A stretch of 64,000 nucleotides of DNA from an uncultured Clostridia bacterium (GCA_945912145.1 CAMEBF010000011.1:1-64000), one strand, 5' to 3'. Numbered from the stretch's first letter, positions 34,563-43,311 are shown. The notes: generated by a model not told the origin, from the letters alone. Program-made: numbers and translations.

Positions 34563-35545
34563 AGAATTTAACCGTCAGCGCGTCGCCGCACGTCCGGTCA
34601 TCGGAAACCGTCACCGGCATTATGCTCGACGTTATCATTGCGCTGGTTCCGTCTCTTGTTGCATCCGTGATCCTCTTCGGATTCCGCAGCCTGTTGGTGA
34701 CGGCGGTCTGCGTCGCCTCGTGCGTTGTGTTTGAGTTCGCGGCGCGCAAGATCATGAAACGCGACGTCACCATCGGCGACCTGAGCGCGGTGGTTACGGG
34801 GTTGCTGCTCGCGTTCAATCTGCCCGTTTCGATCCCTCTGTGGATGTGCCTTGTCGGCAGCTTTTTTGCGATTGTCGTTGTGAAACAGTTCTTCGGCGGC
34901 ATCGGTCAGAACTTTGTCAATCCTGCCATCGGCGGCCGTATCGTGATGCTCGTCTCGTTCTCTTCGGCGATGACGACTTGGACCGAACCGCTCACATGGA
35001 GAAACGGTGTGGACGCCGCAACCACGGCGACGCCGCTTTCGATTCTGAAAAGCTTTGACGGCGCGATTTCCTCCGACCTGCCCTCTCTCTGGCAGATGTT
35101 TTTAGGAATCCGCGGCGGCTGTCTCGGCGAGGTGTCCGCTCTGGCGCTGCTCATCGGCGGCTTCTATCTGCTCGCGAGAAAGGTCATCAAACCCACGATT
35201 CCGCTCTGTTTCGTCGGAACGGTTGCGGTGATTATGCTGATCGCCGGCAAGGGCGACTTTACGTTCGTCGCGTATGAGCTGCTCAGCGGTGGCTTACTGC
35301 TCGGCGCGATCTTCATGGCGACGGATTATTCGACAAGTCCCATCACGACGAAAGGAAAAATCCTCTTCGGCATCGGCTGTGGCGTGATCACCTCGGTTAT
35401 CCGTCTGTTCGCCAATCTCCCTGAAGGCGTTTCCTATTCGATCATTCTGATGAATATCCTCGTTCCGCATATCGAGGCGCTCACAACGCCGAAGCCGTTC
35501 GGAACGGTCAAAGAAAAAAAGAATAAGGAGGAAGCCGCATCATGA
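34559..35545 (+). CDS. rnfD: Rnf complex subunit RnfD
   Basis: RnfD is an integral membrane subunit with covalent FMN. The 328-residue protein has about ten helices and the flavinylation region DAATTATPLSIL near residues 160-171, where a Thr in the TATPL motif should carry FMN. The start ATG overlaps the rnfC stop (ATGA). RnfD and RnfE form the ion path with RnfA. The C-terminal NILVPHIEALTTPKPFG segment is conserved. Confidence 0.94.
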   Translation: MKNLTVSASPHVRSSETVTGIMLDVIIALVPSLVASVILFGFRSLLVTAVCVASCVVFEFAARKIMKRDVTIGDLSAVVTGLLLAFNLPVSIPLWMCLVGSFFAIVVVKQFFGGIGQNFVNPAIGGRIVMLVSFSSAMTTWTEPLTWRNGVDAATTATPLSILKSFDGAISSDLPSLWQMFLGIRGGCLGEVSALALLIGGFYLLARKVIKPTIPLCFVGTVAVIMLIAGKGDFTFVAYELLSGGLLLGAIFMATDYSTSPITTKGKILFGIGCGVITSVIRLFANLPEGVSYSIILMNILVPHIEALTTPKPFGTVKEKKNKEEAAS

Positions 35546-36129
35546 GTAAAAAGTTTTCTCCGAAAGAAATTCTGATACCGACGCTCGTCCTGCTGCTCAT
35601 CGGTATCGTGGCGGCGGCGCTTCTGGGCGGTACGAATCTTTTGACAAAAGACAAAATCGCCTCCATCAACGCCGAAGCAAAAGCGAAAGCCATGCAGGCG
35701 GTCATGCCCGACGCGCAGAGCTTCGGGGACGCCGTGGAAGCTCAGGACGGCATGGAGTACGCGCCTGCCAAGGACGGCGACGGCAGCGTGATCGGCTACG
35801 CTTTCACCGTGTCGGTCAACGGCTACGGCGGCGAGATTCAGGCGATGGTCGGCGTGAACCTTGACGGCTCCGTCCGCAAGGTCGAGATCTTGGCGGCGGA
35901 CAGCGAAACGCCCGGCCTTGGTCAGAACGTGAAAAAATCGAGCTTCCTCGATCAGTTTATGAATAAGCTCGGCGAGCTGACGGTGACGAAATCCACACCC
36001 ACCGCCGATAACGAAATTCAGGCGGTGACGAGCGCGACGATCTCGTCGAAAGCCGTCACGAAGGCGGTCAACACCGCAACATCTTATTTTGCAGAAAATC
36101 TTGCGGAGGGAGGAAACGGCAATGGCTGA
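35542..36129 (+). CDS. rnfG: Rnf complex subunit RnfG
   Basis: RnfG is a membrane-anchored flavoprotein with its FMN domain on the outer face. The 195-residue protein has one N-terminal helix (about 10-32). The FMN-binding domain has GYGGEIQAMVGVNLDG and ETPGLGQ, and the acceptor motif VTSATISSKAV lies near residue 165. The Thr there is the expected ApbE target. Its start overlaps rnfD by 4 bp. Confidence 0.94.
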   Translation: MSKKFSPKEILIPTLVLLLIGIVAAALLGGTNLLTKDKIASINAEAKAKAMQAVMPDAQSFGDAVEAQDGMEYAPAKDGDGSVIGYAFTVSVNGYGGEIQAMVGVNLDGSVRKVEILAADSETPGLGQNVKKSSFLDQFMNKLGELTVTKSTPTADNEIQAVTSATISSKAVTKAVNTATSYFAENLAEGGNGNG

Positions 36130-36907
36130 GAAAAAATCACTCGGAAAAGAATTCAGTAAAGGTCTGATCCGGGAAAATCCTGTTCTGCGTCTGGTGCTCG
36201 GCACCTGTCCCACGTTGGCGGTCACGACCTCTGTCACAAACGCCATCGGCATGGGTGTCGCGGCGACGATCGTTCTGGTCTGCTCCAACATCGTCATTTC
36301 CGCGCTGCGGAAGGTCATTCCCTCGAAGGTCAGGATTCCTGCCTATATCGTCATTATCGCATCGTTCGTGACGATTGTACAATTGCTTGTCAAGGCGTTT
36401 GTACCGGCTCTGGATACCGCGCTCGGAGCATTCCTGCCGCTGATCGTCGTCAACTGCATCATTCTCGGCAGAGCGGAGGCGTTCGCAAGCAAGAACACCG
36501 TACTCTATTCCGCCGTGGACGGATTGGGTATGGGCGTCGGCTTTACGGCGGCTCTGTGCCTGATGGGTACCTGCCGTGAGATTCTCGGCGCAGGCACGTT
36601 CCTGAACGGCATTCAGGATCTGCTTGTCCTCTTCGGCGACAATGTGCTCGGCGGCTGGAACGGCTTCGATTTCAACGGCGGTCTTTCCGCTGTCGGTCTT
36701 CAGCCCATCACGCTCTTCATTCTTCCCGCAGGCGGCTTCTTCGTCTTCGGCATTCTGATGGCGCTTGCGAATAAGATTGCCGCCGGCAAGGGCAAACCGA
36801 AGGCGGAGCTTCATGGCTGCGCGCATTGCCCGATGGCAGGCTCCTGCGCGAAATACGCCGCTGAAAACGAGACCTGTGAAGAGAAAAAGGAGGAGGTTGC
36901 ATCATGA
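36122..36907 (+). CDS. rnfE: Rnf complex subunit RnfE with a Cys-rich tail
   Basis: RnfE is one of the two antiparallel membrane subunits of the ion channel. The 261-residue protein has six helices and the conserved GLIRENPVLRLVLGTCPTLA start. It carries the membrane Cys residues of the family in LGTCPTLA and VNCIILGRAEA. After the last helix it carries about 38 extra residues including CAHCPMAGSC and a further Cys in ENETCEE; this Cys-rich tail is unusual. I chose ATG 36122, behind GGAGG inside rnfG. Confidence 0.93.
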   Translation: MAEKKSLGKEFSKGLIRENPVLRLVLGTCPTLAVTTSVTNAIGMGVAATIVLVCSNIVISALRKVIPSKVRIPAYIVIIASFVTIVQLLVKAFVPALDTALGAFLPLIVVNCIILGRAEAFASKNTVLYSAVDGLGMGVGFTAALCLMGTCREILGAGTFLNGIQDLLVLFGDNVLGGWNGFDFNGGLSAVGLQPITLFILPAGGFFVFGILMALANKIAAGKGKPKAELHGCAHCPMAGSCAKYAAENETCEEKKEEVAS

Positions 36908-37497
36908 AATACCTGATTGCGCTCCTCGTCATGGGGCTTTTGACGAATAACTTCGTTCTTTCCAAATTCTACGGCATCTGCCCGTTTCTGGGCGTTTCCA
37001 AAAAATTGAATACGGCGGTCGGCATGAGCGCGGCGGTCATCGTCGTCATGCTGATGGCGACGGCGGCAACCTATCCCATCAATAAACTGCTCGTCAATCA
37101 TGATCTGGCCTTTTTGCAGACGGTCGTCTTCATTCTTGTCATCGCGGCTCTTGTCCAGATGGTCGAGATCGTGCTGAAAAAATTCATGAAACCGTTGTAT
37201 AACGCGCTCGGCATCTATCTGCCGCTGATTACGACAAACTGCGCCGTTCTCGGTGTCGTGCTGCTGAACGTGCAGGAGGAATACACCTTTATTCAGGCGA
37301 TGGTCAATTCGCTCGGCGCGGGACTCGGCTTTATGCTCGCGATGGTGCTCTTCGCAGGCGTTCGCGGCAAAATGGAGGACTGTGACGTCCCCGAGTTCCT
37401 GCAAGGTCTGCCTATTACGCTGATCGCGGCTTCTCTCGTCTCCCTCTCGTTCCTCGGTTTCTCGGGAATCATCGAGGGCATGGGACTGCTCGGGTAA
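36904..37497 (+). CDS. rnfA: Rnf complex subunit RnfA
   Basis: RnfA pairs with RnfE in the membrane and binds a 2Fe-2S cluster between the subunits. The 197-residue protein has six helices. Family signatures include NNFVLSKFYGICPFLGVS with a conserved Cys and LPLITTNCAVLGV with the second Cys. The gene overlaps rnfE by 4 bp and is 12 bp before the rnfB start. Confidence 0.95.
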   Translation: MKYLIALLVMGLLTNNFVLSKFYGICPFLGVSKKLNTAVGMSAAVIVVMLMATAATYPINKLLVNHDLAFLQTVVFILVIAALVQMVEIVLKKFMKPLYNALGIYLPLITTNCAVLGVVLLNVQEEYTFIQAMVNSLGAGLGFMLAMVLFAGVRGKMEDCDVPEFLQGLPITLIAASLVSLSFLGFSGIIEGMGLLG

Positions 37498-37509
37498 GGA
37501 GGAATGGAG

Positions 37510-38313
37510 ATGAACAGTGTTATCATTGCGGTTCTGATTGTCGGAATCATCGCGCTGGTCTGCGGCATCGCGCTGGCGATCGCGTCCATTGCATTGGCGG
37601 TGCCGACCGACGAAAAGGCGGAAGCCATCACGGAAATGCTGCCCGGCGCGAACTGCGGCGCGTGCGGATTTTCGGGCTGTGCCGGTTACGCTTCGGCGCT
37701 TTCGCAGGGCAAAACGACCAACACCGCGCTCTGCAATCCGGGCGGCGGAGAGGTATCAAAACAGATTGCGGCGTATTTGGGATTGGCAGCAGGAGAAGTC
37801 GAACCGATGGCGGCGGTCGTGCTGTGTCAGGGTACACGCGAAAACGCTACGACCAAGATGCGCTATCAGGGCGTTTCGAGCTGTAAGATGGCGTCGCAGC
37901 TCTTCGGCGGTCCGAAAGACTGCGTTTATGGCTGTCTGGGGCTGGGTGACTGTGTCAATGCCTGTCCGTATCACGCGATTCATATCTGCGACGGCGTGGC
38001 GCGCATCAATCCCGAAACGTGCCGGGCGTGCAAAATGTGTATCAATACCTGCCCGAAGGGTCTGATCGAGCTGCTGCCGCTGAACAAATCCAGAGCCGCC
38101 GTCCTTTGCAAGAATAAGGACAAAGGCGTTCTGGCGCGGAAAGAATGCAAAATGGCGTGTATCGGCTGTATGAAATGCGTCAAGGTCTGCGAAGCCGGCG
38201 CCGTCACGGTTGCGAACTTCAACGCTCATGTTGATCAGTCCAAATGTATCGGCTGTGGCAAATGCCACGAGGCCTGCCCGGTCAAGTGCATCGATATTCT
38301 GAATCTGCATTAA
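37510..38313 (+). CDS. rnfB: Rnf complex subunit RnfB (ferredoxin-oxidising)
   Basis: RnfB accepts electrons from reduced ferredoxin. The 267-residue protein has an N-terminal membrane helix. The special cluster motif is NCGACGFSGC near residue 50. Next is CLGLGDCVNACP with CRACKMCINTCP, then CIGCMKCVKVC and CIGCGKCHEACP. This gives at least four ferredoxin-type 4Fe-4S sites plus the N-terminal one. The start is ATG 37510; ATG 37504 is only one base from the AAGGAGG site. A strong terminator ends the operon. Confidence 0.94.
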   Translation: MNSVIIAVLIVGIIALVCGIALAIASIALAVPTDEKAEAITEMLPGANCGACGFSGCAGYASALSQGKTTNTALCNPGGGEVSKQIAAYLGLAAGEVEPMAAVVLCQGTRENATTKMRYQGVSSCKMASQLFGGPKDCVYGCLGLGDCVNACPYHAIHICDGVARINPETCRACKMCINTCPKGLIELLPLNKSRAAVLCKNKDKGVLARKECKMACIGCMKCVKVCEAGAVTVANFNAHVDQSKCIGCGKCHEACPVKCIDILNLH

Positions 38314-38320
38314 ATGAGAG

Positions 38321-38352
38321 AAGTCCGGTCTTGACAAGATCGGACTTTTTTC
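38321..38352 (+). terminator. Terminator of the rnf operon
   Basis: AAGTCCG and CGGACTT enclose a further CTTgacAAG stem and are followed by TTTTTT. Confidence 0.88.
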
Positions 38353-38353
38353 A

Positions 38354-38491
38354 GTGTGCAAAGTTCAAAGTGCAAAGTGCAGTTTCGGAAGCCCTGCGGG
38401 CTTGGATTATATGCCTGCGGCGCGCATTATAATGAATCAAAAGGCGAAGCCTTTTCCGACATTGAACTTTGAACTTTGCACTTTGAACATT
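38354..38491. repeat. Dispersed intergenic repeat, copy C
   Basis: The left arm is CAAAGTTCAAAGTGCAAAGT, built of 7-bp units; the right arm is the inverse (TTTGCACTTTGAAC). Core hairpins are GGAAGCCCtgcGGGCTTG, ATGCCtgcGGCGCGCAT and AAAAGGCgaaGCCTTTT. It occupies most of the 320-bp gap between rnfB and the Cmk-like gene; the remainder holds the terminator and a promoter. Confidence 0.87.
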
Positions 38492-38571
38492 TGAATTGTT
38501 ACAAATATTGTCTATTTTATATCCGCTCAGAAAAAGATCGGACTTCCTTGTATATTCTGCATAAAAAATAC

Positions 38572-38600
38572 TTGAAAAATCTTATAGTTTACGGTATAAT
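38572..38600 (+). promoter_or_regulatory. Promoter of the cytidylate-kinase-like gene
   Basis: TTGAAA (38572-38577), 17 bp, TATAAT (38595-38600). Confidence 0.7.
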
Positions 38601-38633
38601 AGACATAAAAAAAGAGAATAAGGAGGTTTTTCT

Positions 38634-39257
38634 ATGAATATTATTACCATCAGCCGTGAATTCGGCAGTGGAGGACGTGAACTGGGCAAACGGATTGCCG
38701 ACATTCTGGGATACTCCTATTACGATCGGGAGATCATCACGGCGATCGCCGCCAAGCATGATTTTGATGAGCACTATGTCGAAAAAGTGCTCGAGAGCGG
38801 ATTCTCTTTCAGCTTTCCCATCACCTACGGCAGAACCTTTTCGTATACGACCGACGCGACGGGACAGCAGGCGCTCGAACTGCTGACGACGCAGTGCAGC
38901 ATCTTAAAGGAGATCGCGGAGCGCGAGAATTGCGTTATCGTCGGACGCAGCGCGAATATCATTTTAGAGGATTATAAGCCGCTGAATCTGTTCGTCTACG
39001 CCGATATGGAGTCGAAGATCAGACGCTGCCGCGAACGCGCGCCGGAGGAGGAGAAGCTGACGGACGCGCAGATGAAAAAGAAGATCAAGCAGATCGACGC
39101 CGGCAGAGCCAAGCATCAGCGTTTTCTGAGCGACCTGAAATGGGGCGAAAAAGAGGGCTACCACCTTTGCATCAATACCTCAGGTATGGAAATCAAAAAG
39201 ATCGCGCCGGCCGTCGCCGACTTCGCAAAGAAGTGCTTTGAGAATGAAGTGAAATAA
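38634..39257 (+). CDS. Cytidylate kinase-like family protein
   Basis: This 207-residue P-loop protein starts IITISREFGSGGRELGKRIA, the modified Walker A typical of the cytidylate-kinase-like (AAK26-type) family. It continues with YYDREII and a C-terminal lid RAKHQRFLSDLKWGE. It is shorter and divergent from true Cmk. The family is common and poorly characterised in Clostridia. It is monocistronic, with a good promoter and terminator, and follows a repeat copy after rnfB. Confidence 0.82.
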   Translation: MNIITISREFGSGGRELGKRIADILGYSYYDREIITAIAAKHDFDEHYVEKVLESGFSFSFPITYGRTFSYTTDATGQQALELLTTQCSILKEIAERENCVIVGRSANIILEDYKPLNLFVYADMESKIRRCRERAPEEEKLTDAQMKKKIKQIDAGRAKHQRFLSDLKWGEKEGYHLCINTSGMEIKKIAPAVADFAKKCFENEVK

Positions 39258-39263
39258 TATGTT

Positions 39264-39294
39264 GACCGCGTCCTTTCCGGGCGCGGTCGTTTTC
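39264..39294 (+). terminator. Terminator of the Cmk-like gene
   Basis: GACCGCG and CGCGGTC with an 11-base loop, followed by GTTTT. Confidence 0.75.
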
Positions 39295-39332
39295 ATATAG
39301 CGGATCTTGAGAAACCGGGCCCCGTTTGGTTT

Positions 39333-39605
39333 TTATAAATCCTGCAGATCTGCGGCGGAGAGGTCGTTTTCGGCGTTGTCGCGTCCCAGATCGGTGTCGA
39401 TGGAGGAGTAGAATTCCGAAATCGGCTTTTCTTTTGATGGTCTGTGATGATAGACCTTTTGCTGCGGCGCGCTTGTTCCGGCGATGATCGGTTTTGCTTT
39501 TTCGTTTCCGTGTTTTGCCTTACCCTGAATTTCCGGCACCGCCGCCTGTTCGTTTCGCGGCTGCGTATGCGTAACGTTCGGTCGCTTCATGCCCTGTTTT
39601 GCCAT
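39333..39605 (-). CDS. Small hydrophilic protein of unknown function
   Basis: This 90-residue protein is basic and Gln/Pro/Lys-rich in its first 60 residues (MAKQGMKRPNVTHTQPRN is its start) and acidic at the end. It has no hydrophobic segment and is probably disordered. The start follows GGGGTGA. It lies 39 bp downstream of the FAD/Rieske gene on the same strand. No family is recognised. Confidence 0.6.
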   Translation of the reverse strand: MAKQGMKRPNVTHTQPRNEQAAVPEIQGKAKHGNEKAKPIIAGTSAPQQKVYHHRPSKEKPISEFYSSIDTDLGRDNAENDLSAADLQDL

Positions 39606-39644
39606 AAAATCACCCCGTTCTTATTTTGTGTGATACAGTTGTGA

Positions 39645-40955
39645 TTATCCGTGGTGTTTTTTCGGCAGATCGCCGGTTGCGGGGTTGTCGATGAGCCGTC
39701 CGTTTTCGGTGAAGCGTGAGCCGTGGCAGGGACAGTCCCAGGTGTGCTCCGCCTCGTTCCATTTGAGCGCACACCCCATATGCGGACAGCGCTTCGATGA
39801 AATCGTCAACAAGTTCCCGATCGCCTCGAAGGCGTTGCGCGCGAGCTGCGGCTTCCACATACTGCGTGAGGGATTGAAAACCGGCGCGAACGGATTCTTC
39901 TGCCCGGTGATCTTGTCCGCGAGAATGTCGGACGCTGCCATCGCCGTGGTGAAGCCCCATTTGTTGAAGCCCGTCGCAACGTAGAAATGCGGTGTCTTTT
40001 TGGAATACTGCCCGATATACGGCACGCCGTCGAGCGACATGCAGTCCTGCGCCGCCCATGCATATTTCTCCTTGGCGTCGGGATAGTGCTTTTCGGCGAA
40101 TCGGCGAAGCTCGTCCCAATTGCCGCCGTGCTTGCCCGTCCGATGGTCGCCGCCGCCGATGAGCAGCAGATTTTTGTAATTGCGGAACGACATGCCTTTC
40201 ATCGCCTCGTCAACAATCATGCCGCCGACATCCGGCGCGTCCTCAAGCGCGATGACATAGGAACGGTGCTGATAGAGCTTGAGCGGATAGAGCCCGTGCT
40301 TGTTGATGAAGGGAAAATGCGTCGCGGCGATGATGCTGTTCGCCGTGATTTCGCCTTTGCCGGCGATTACGGTATTGCCGCGCAGCTCGCGAACACGGGT
40401 ATGTTCGTAAATCGGGAGATCGCGGGAAATCGCATAGAGGAATTTCAGCGGATTGAACTGCGCCTGCCGGGTGAATTTTACCGCGCCTGCCACGCGGAAC
40501 GGCAGCGGCAGCGACGGCACGAATGCAGCAGCATAGCCGATTTGTTTCAGCGCGCTGATTTCGTCGCGAATTTTCTTTTCGTCCGTCAATGAGTAGACAT
40601 AGGCATCTTTTTCTTCAAAATCGCAGTCGACGGTTTCGCAAAGCGTCCGGTAGCGGTTCAGGGCGCGCCGATTTGCCTCAAGATATTGTTTCGCCTTTTC
40701 CGACCCGACGCTTTTCAGCAGCTTCGCGTAAATCAGCCCGTGCTGAAACGTGATCTTCGCGGTGGAATTCTGCGTGATGCCGCCGCCGATCTCCTCTGCT
40801 TCGACCAGCACGCAGTCCACGCCGCGTTCGCACAGAGTCCGGGCGCACAGAATGCCGGCGATGCCGCCGCCGATAATCAGCACATCGGTCCTGATACTCC
40901 GGTCAAGAGACGGAAAATGCTTTTTTTCTGTATTTTTATGCCATACGGATTCCAT
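39645..40955 (-). CDS. FAD-dependent oxidoreductase with a C-terminal Rieske 2Fe-2S domain
   Basis: This 436-residue protein has an N-terminal DadA-type FAD domain with DVLIIGGGIAGILCARTL near residue 24 and ITQNSTAKITFQHG. A C-terminal Rieske domain has CPHMGCALKWNEAE and CPCHGSRF, giving the two Cys and two His ligands. Such fusions pass electrons from a substrate amine or acid through FAD to an iron-sulfur centre, but the substrate is unknown. There is no signal peptide. No strong promoter is seen upstream. Confidence 0.88.
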   Translation of the reverse strand: MESVWHKNTEKKHFPSLDRSIRTDVLIIGGGIAGILCARTLCERGVDCVLVEAEEIGGGITQNSTAKITFQHGLIYAKLLKSVGSEKAKQYLEANRRALNRYRTLCETVDCDFEEKDAYVYSLTDEKKIRDEISALKQIGYAAAFVPSLPLPFRVAGAVKFTRQAQFNPLKFLYAISRDLPIYEHTRVRELRGNTVIAGKGEITANSIIAATHFPFINKHGLYPLKLYQHRSYVIALEDAPDVGGMIVDEAMKGMSFRNYKNLLLIGGGDHRTGKHGGNWDELRRFAEKHYPDAKEKYAWAAQDCMSLDGVPYIGQYSKKTPHFYVATGFNKWGFTTAMAASDILADKITGQKNPFAPVFNPSRSMWKPQLARNAFEAIGNLLTISSKRCPHMGCALKWNEAEHTWDCPCHGSRFTENGRLIDNPATGDLPKKHHG

Positions 40956-41026
40956 TTTTTATCACCGGTTATAGTATAAACAGAAAACGCGGGATTATTG
41001 ATTGTTTGCTTTTCATTGCGACAAAA

Positions 41027-41054
41027 AAAAGCGGCTCCGCAAAGAGTCGCTTTT
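41027..41054 (-). terminator. Terminator of the DUF4474 gene
   Basis: AAAAGCG...CGCTTTT form the stem; the minus strand ends in eight T. Confidence 0.8.
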
Positions 41055-41069
41055 CTTATATACTTTGAA

Positions 41070-42008
41070 TCAGTTCCAGATGATCGTCATGGTCAGACCG
41101 AGACGCTGGTAATTGACGTTTTTGATGAAACCGAGGTCGATCAGCGATTCCTCAAGTTTATCCGCCATTTCTGCGTTCGCCATGAAGAATGTGGCATGCA
41201 TCGTCAGATCCTGCGGCGCAACCATATCGAAGAGCTTGAAGCCCGTCAGCCACCAATGCGCTTCCGGTCCTCTCGTCATGTAGAGCTCATCGCCGCGATA
41301 CAACGCGAACGACATCGTGATCGTTTCTGAATCCGGAACGGCGTCATAGAGACTCGAATCCGAGCCCTTGGGCTTATAGTAGATGCCTATTTCGCCGCCG
41401 GTTGTGATACCGTAGCGGCCTTTCCAGAGCTGGAACATCCAGTCGTGGTCGCCGTAGGTGAATTTCAGACGCATGGTGTCGTAGTACATACCAATCAGTG
41501 CTGCGCTGGCGTCATAAAGGGGTGTGAAGCCCCAGTTGCGCTGCCATGACTGCGAATCGGAATAGAATAGCTTTTGATTCTTATCATAACGGAAGCCTGC
41601 CGCCAGTATAGTTTCACCGATCGTTTTAGCCGCGCCGGTCAGTCCTTCAAGCGAATTGTCGTCGGAAACCATTCCGTCCGTCACGACATGGAAAAAGACC
41701 CTGGAACCGGGAGGCGTTGTTGTCGCTTCGACGGTCTGTGAATAGGTGTTGGCTTCGGCAAGGAACTGCTCGACATAGCTTTCCTCTTCGCTCAGCGTGG
41801 TTGTTTCGGGAGGTCTTGTAATAAAGCTTCCGGATTCCGTATGCAGCATGGTGGTCGGCGTCTGATAGGTGATTTCCTCAACACCGCCGCTGCCGGTCGG
41901 TTTTGCGTCTCCCGGAGAGACGATCAGCCATACGGCAACCGCGACGGCCGCCAGAACGACGACGGCAATCACGCTCCAGAGAACTGTTTTTTTCTGTTTG
42001 GAATCCAT
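41070..42008 (-). CDS. DUF4474 protein with an N-terminal membrane anchor
   Basis: This 312-residue protein has one membrane helix near residues 8-30. A Thr/Glu-rich extracytoplasmic linker (ETTTLSEEE and VEATTTPPGS) and a C-terminal domain follow. The domain has GFRYDKNQKLFYSDSQSWQR and WMFQLWKGRYGITTGGEIG, which I recognise as DUF4474, a family of unknown function in Firmicutes. The start follows GGGAGGTG. It is 47 bp downstream of the alkaline phosphatase gene and probably in its operon. Confidence 0.8.
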   Translation of the reverse strand: MDSKQKKTVLWSVIAVVVLAAVAVAVWLIVSPGDAKPTGSGGVEEITYQTPTTMLHTESGSFITRPPETTTLSEEESYVEQFLAEANTYSQTVEATTTPPGSRVFFHVVTDGMVSDDNSLEGLTGAAKTIGETILAAGFRYDKNQKLFYSDSQSWQRNWGFTPLYDASAALIGMYYDTMRLKFTYGDHDWMFQLWKGRYGITTGGEIGIYYKPKGSDSSLYDAVPDSETITMSFALYRGDELYMTRGPEAHWWLTGFKLFDMVAPQDLTMHATFFMANAEMADKLEESLIDLGFIKNVNYQRLGLTMTIIWN

Positions 42009-42055
42009 TTCAGCACCTCCCGCGCAAGGATTCAGCGGTCATGATGATCAAAATT

Positions 42056-43213
42056 TCATGCGGTTTCCGAGGACGCCCATTCCTCCGTGACGGCGAACGG
42101 GAACTGTTCCGCGGTGAAACCGAGAGAATAAGCGATCCGGATGGGGATCTCGTAGTTGTTGAGCACTTCGCCGTTTTCAATGATGGTATCGGAACCGTAA
42201 ACGAGAACCGGTACGTCGGCGTCGGAGTGATCGCCTTTTGTGAAGGAATACGTTCCGTCTTCGTTCAGAACGATGCCGCCGGTTTCATGGTCAGCGGTGA
42301 TGACGACAAGCGTTTCTCCGTCGGCCTCGGCATAAGCGAGAACAGCCGCGATGGTTCTGTCAAATTCTTCGAGCGCTTCGGTCATGCCTTCGTCATTATT
42401 AGCGTGCGAATTTTTATCGATGTGGGCGCCTTCTACCATCAGGAAGAAGCCTTCGTCCGTATCGTCAAGCAGGTCGACGGCTTTCATGGTCATCTGCTCG
42501 AGCGTCGGCGTGTCGGCGTCTACCTGCTCGAGATGCCAGGTGGCGTTATCGAACTGCGCAAAGCTGCGTGTGCCGGGCTGGAGCGCCATCATTTCATCAT
42601 AGGTCTTGATCAGCGTAAAGCCGTTCGCTTCGGCATCGGACTGCGTGACATAATCCGTTGTGCCGCCCCAGATGAGGTCATATCCGGACGCGAGCTGCTG
42701 CGTGCTGATGGCTTTGGTGTTGCTTCTGCTGTACGTATGCGCAGAGAAAGTAGCCGGTGTCGCGCCGGACGTTTTGTCGGTGGTGACGATGCCGGTCATC
42801 ATGCCGTTTTCGAGGCAGAGCTCCGCCAGATTCTTCGGATGGCTTTCCGCACGGACGGGATCATCCATATAAACGCCGATGGCGCCGTTATAGGTTCTCG
42901 TACCGGTGGCAAGAGCGGTTCCTCCGGCGGCGCTGTCCGTAACGCTGCTGCTGAGCGAACGGGTCATGGAGCGTCCCTGATAGGGGAAAGTGTCCATGGT
43001 TAGCGTGATGTCTCTTTCCTGCTTTGTTTTTTCCAGATGAAGCGGTCCCATTCCGTCACCGATTAGGTAGATCACATTTTTGATCTGCTTGTATTCCTGT
43101 TCTTCCGGTGTTGGTGTAGTCGGTGTACCGGCTGCGCCCATAGTGAAGATTGAAATGATCGACATGATGAATGCAATGATCGCTTTGATGTACAAACGGA
43201 TTTCATTAAACAT
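42056..43213 (-). CDS. Alkaline phosphatase, secreted or membrane-anchored
   Basis: This 385-residue enzyme removes phosphate from extracellular monoesters. It has an N-terminal hydrophobic segment (about residues 8-28) and the metal-site YLIGDGMGPLHLEKT. The nucleophile Ser is in SVTDSAAGGTALATG, near residue 90. Further metal ligands are in EGAHIDKNSHANND and TADHETGG. I chose ATG 43213 behind GAGGTGC; upstream in-frame starts lack sites. The N-terminal hydrophobic segment closely resembles that of the GH16 gene at 63387. Confidence 0.92.
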   Translation of the reverse strand: MFNEIRLYIKAIIAFIMSIISIFTMGAAGTPTTPTPEEQEYKQIKNVIYLIGDGMGPLHLEKTKQERDITLTMDTFPYQGRSMTRSLSSSVTDSAAGGTALATGTRTYNGAIGVYMDDPVRAESHPKNLAELCLENGMMTGIVTTDKTSGATPATFSAHTYSRSNTKAISTQQLASGYDLIWGGTTDYVTQSDAEANGFTLIKTYDEMMALQPGTRSFAQFDNATWHLEQVDADTPTLEQMTMKAVDLLDDTDEGFFLMVEGAHIDKNSHANNDEGMTEALEEFDRTIAAVLAYAEADGETLVVITADHETGGIVLNEDGTYSFTKGDHSDADVPVLVYGSDTIIENGEVLNNYEIPIRIAYSLGFTAEQFPFAVTEEWASSETA

Positions 43214-43245
43214 AATATTGCACCTCATAAAATTAAGATAATAGT

Positions 43246-43274
43246 ATAATAGCATTGTTGGCTATATAAATCAA
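43246..43274 (-). promoter_or_regulatory. Promoter of the alkaline phosphatase gene
   Basis: On the minus strand TTGATT (43274-43269), 17 bp, TATTAT (43251-43246). I saw no recognisable Pho box. Confidence 0.6.
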
Positions 43275-43311
43275 GTATATTTTGTAGTTTTTATGGAAAA
43301 GGACGAAAGTA

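Noticed and set aside
43214-43311. Pho-type regulatory box before alkaline phosphatase
   Set aside because: I see a plausible promoter but no repeated PhoP-like motif.
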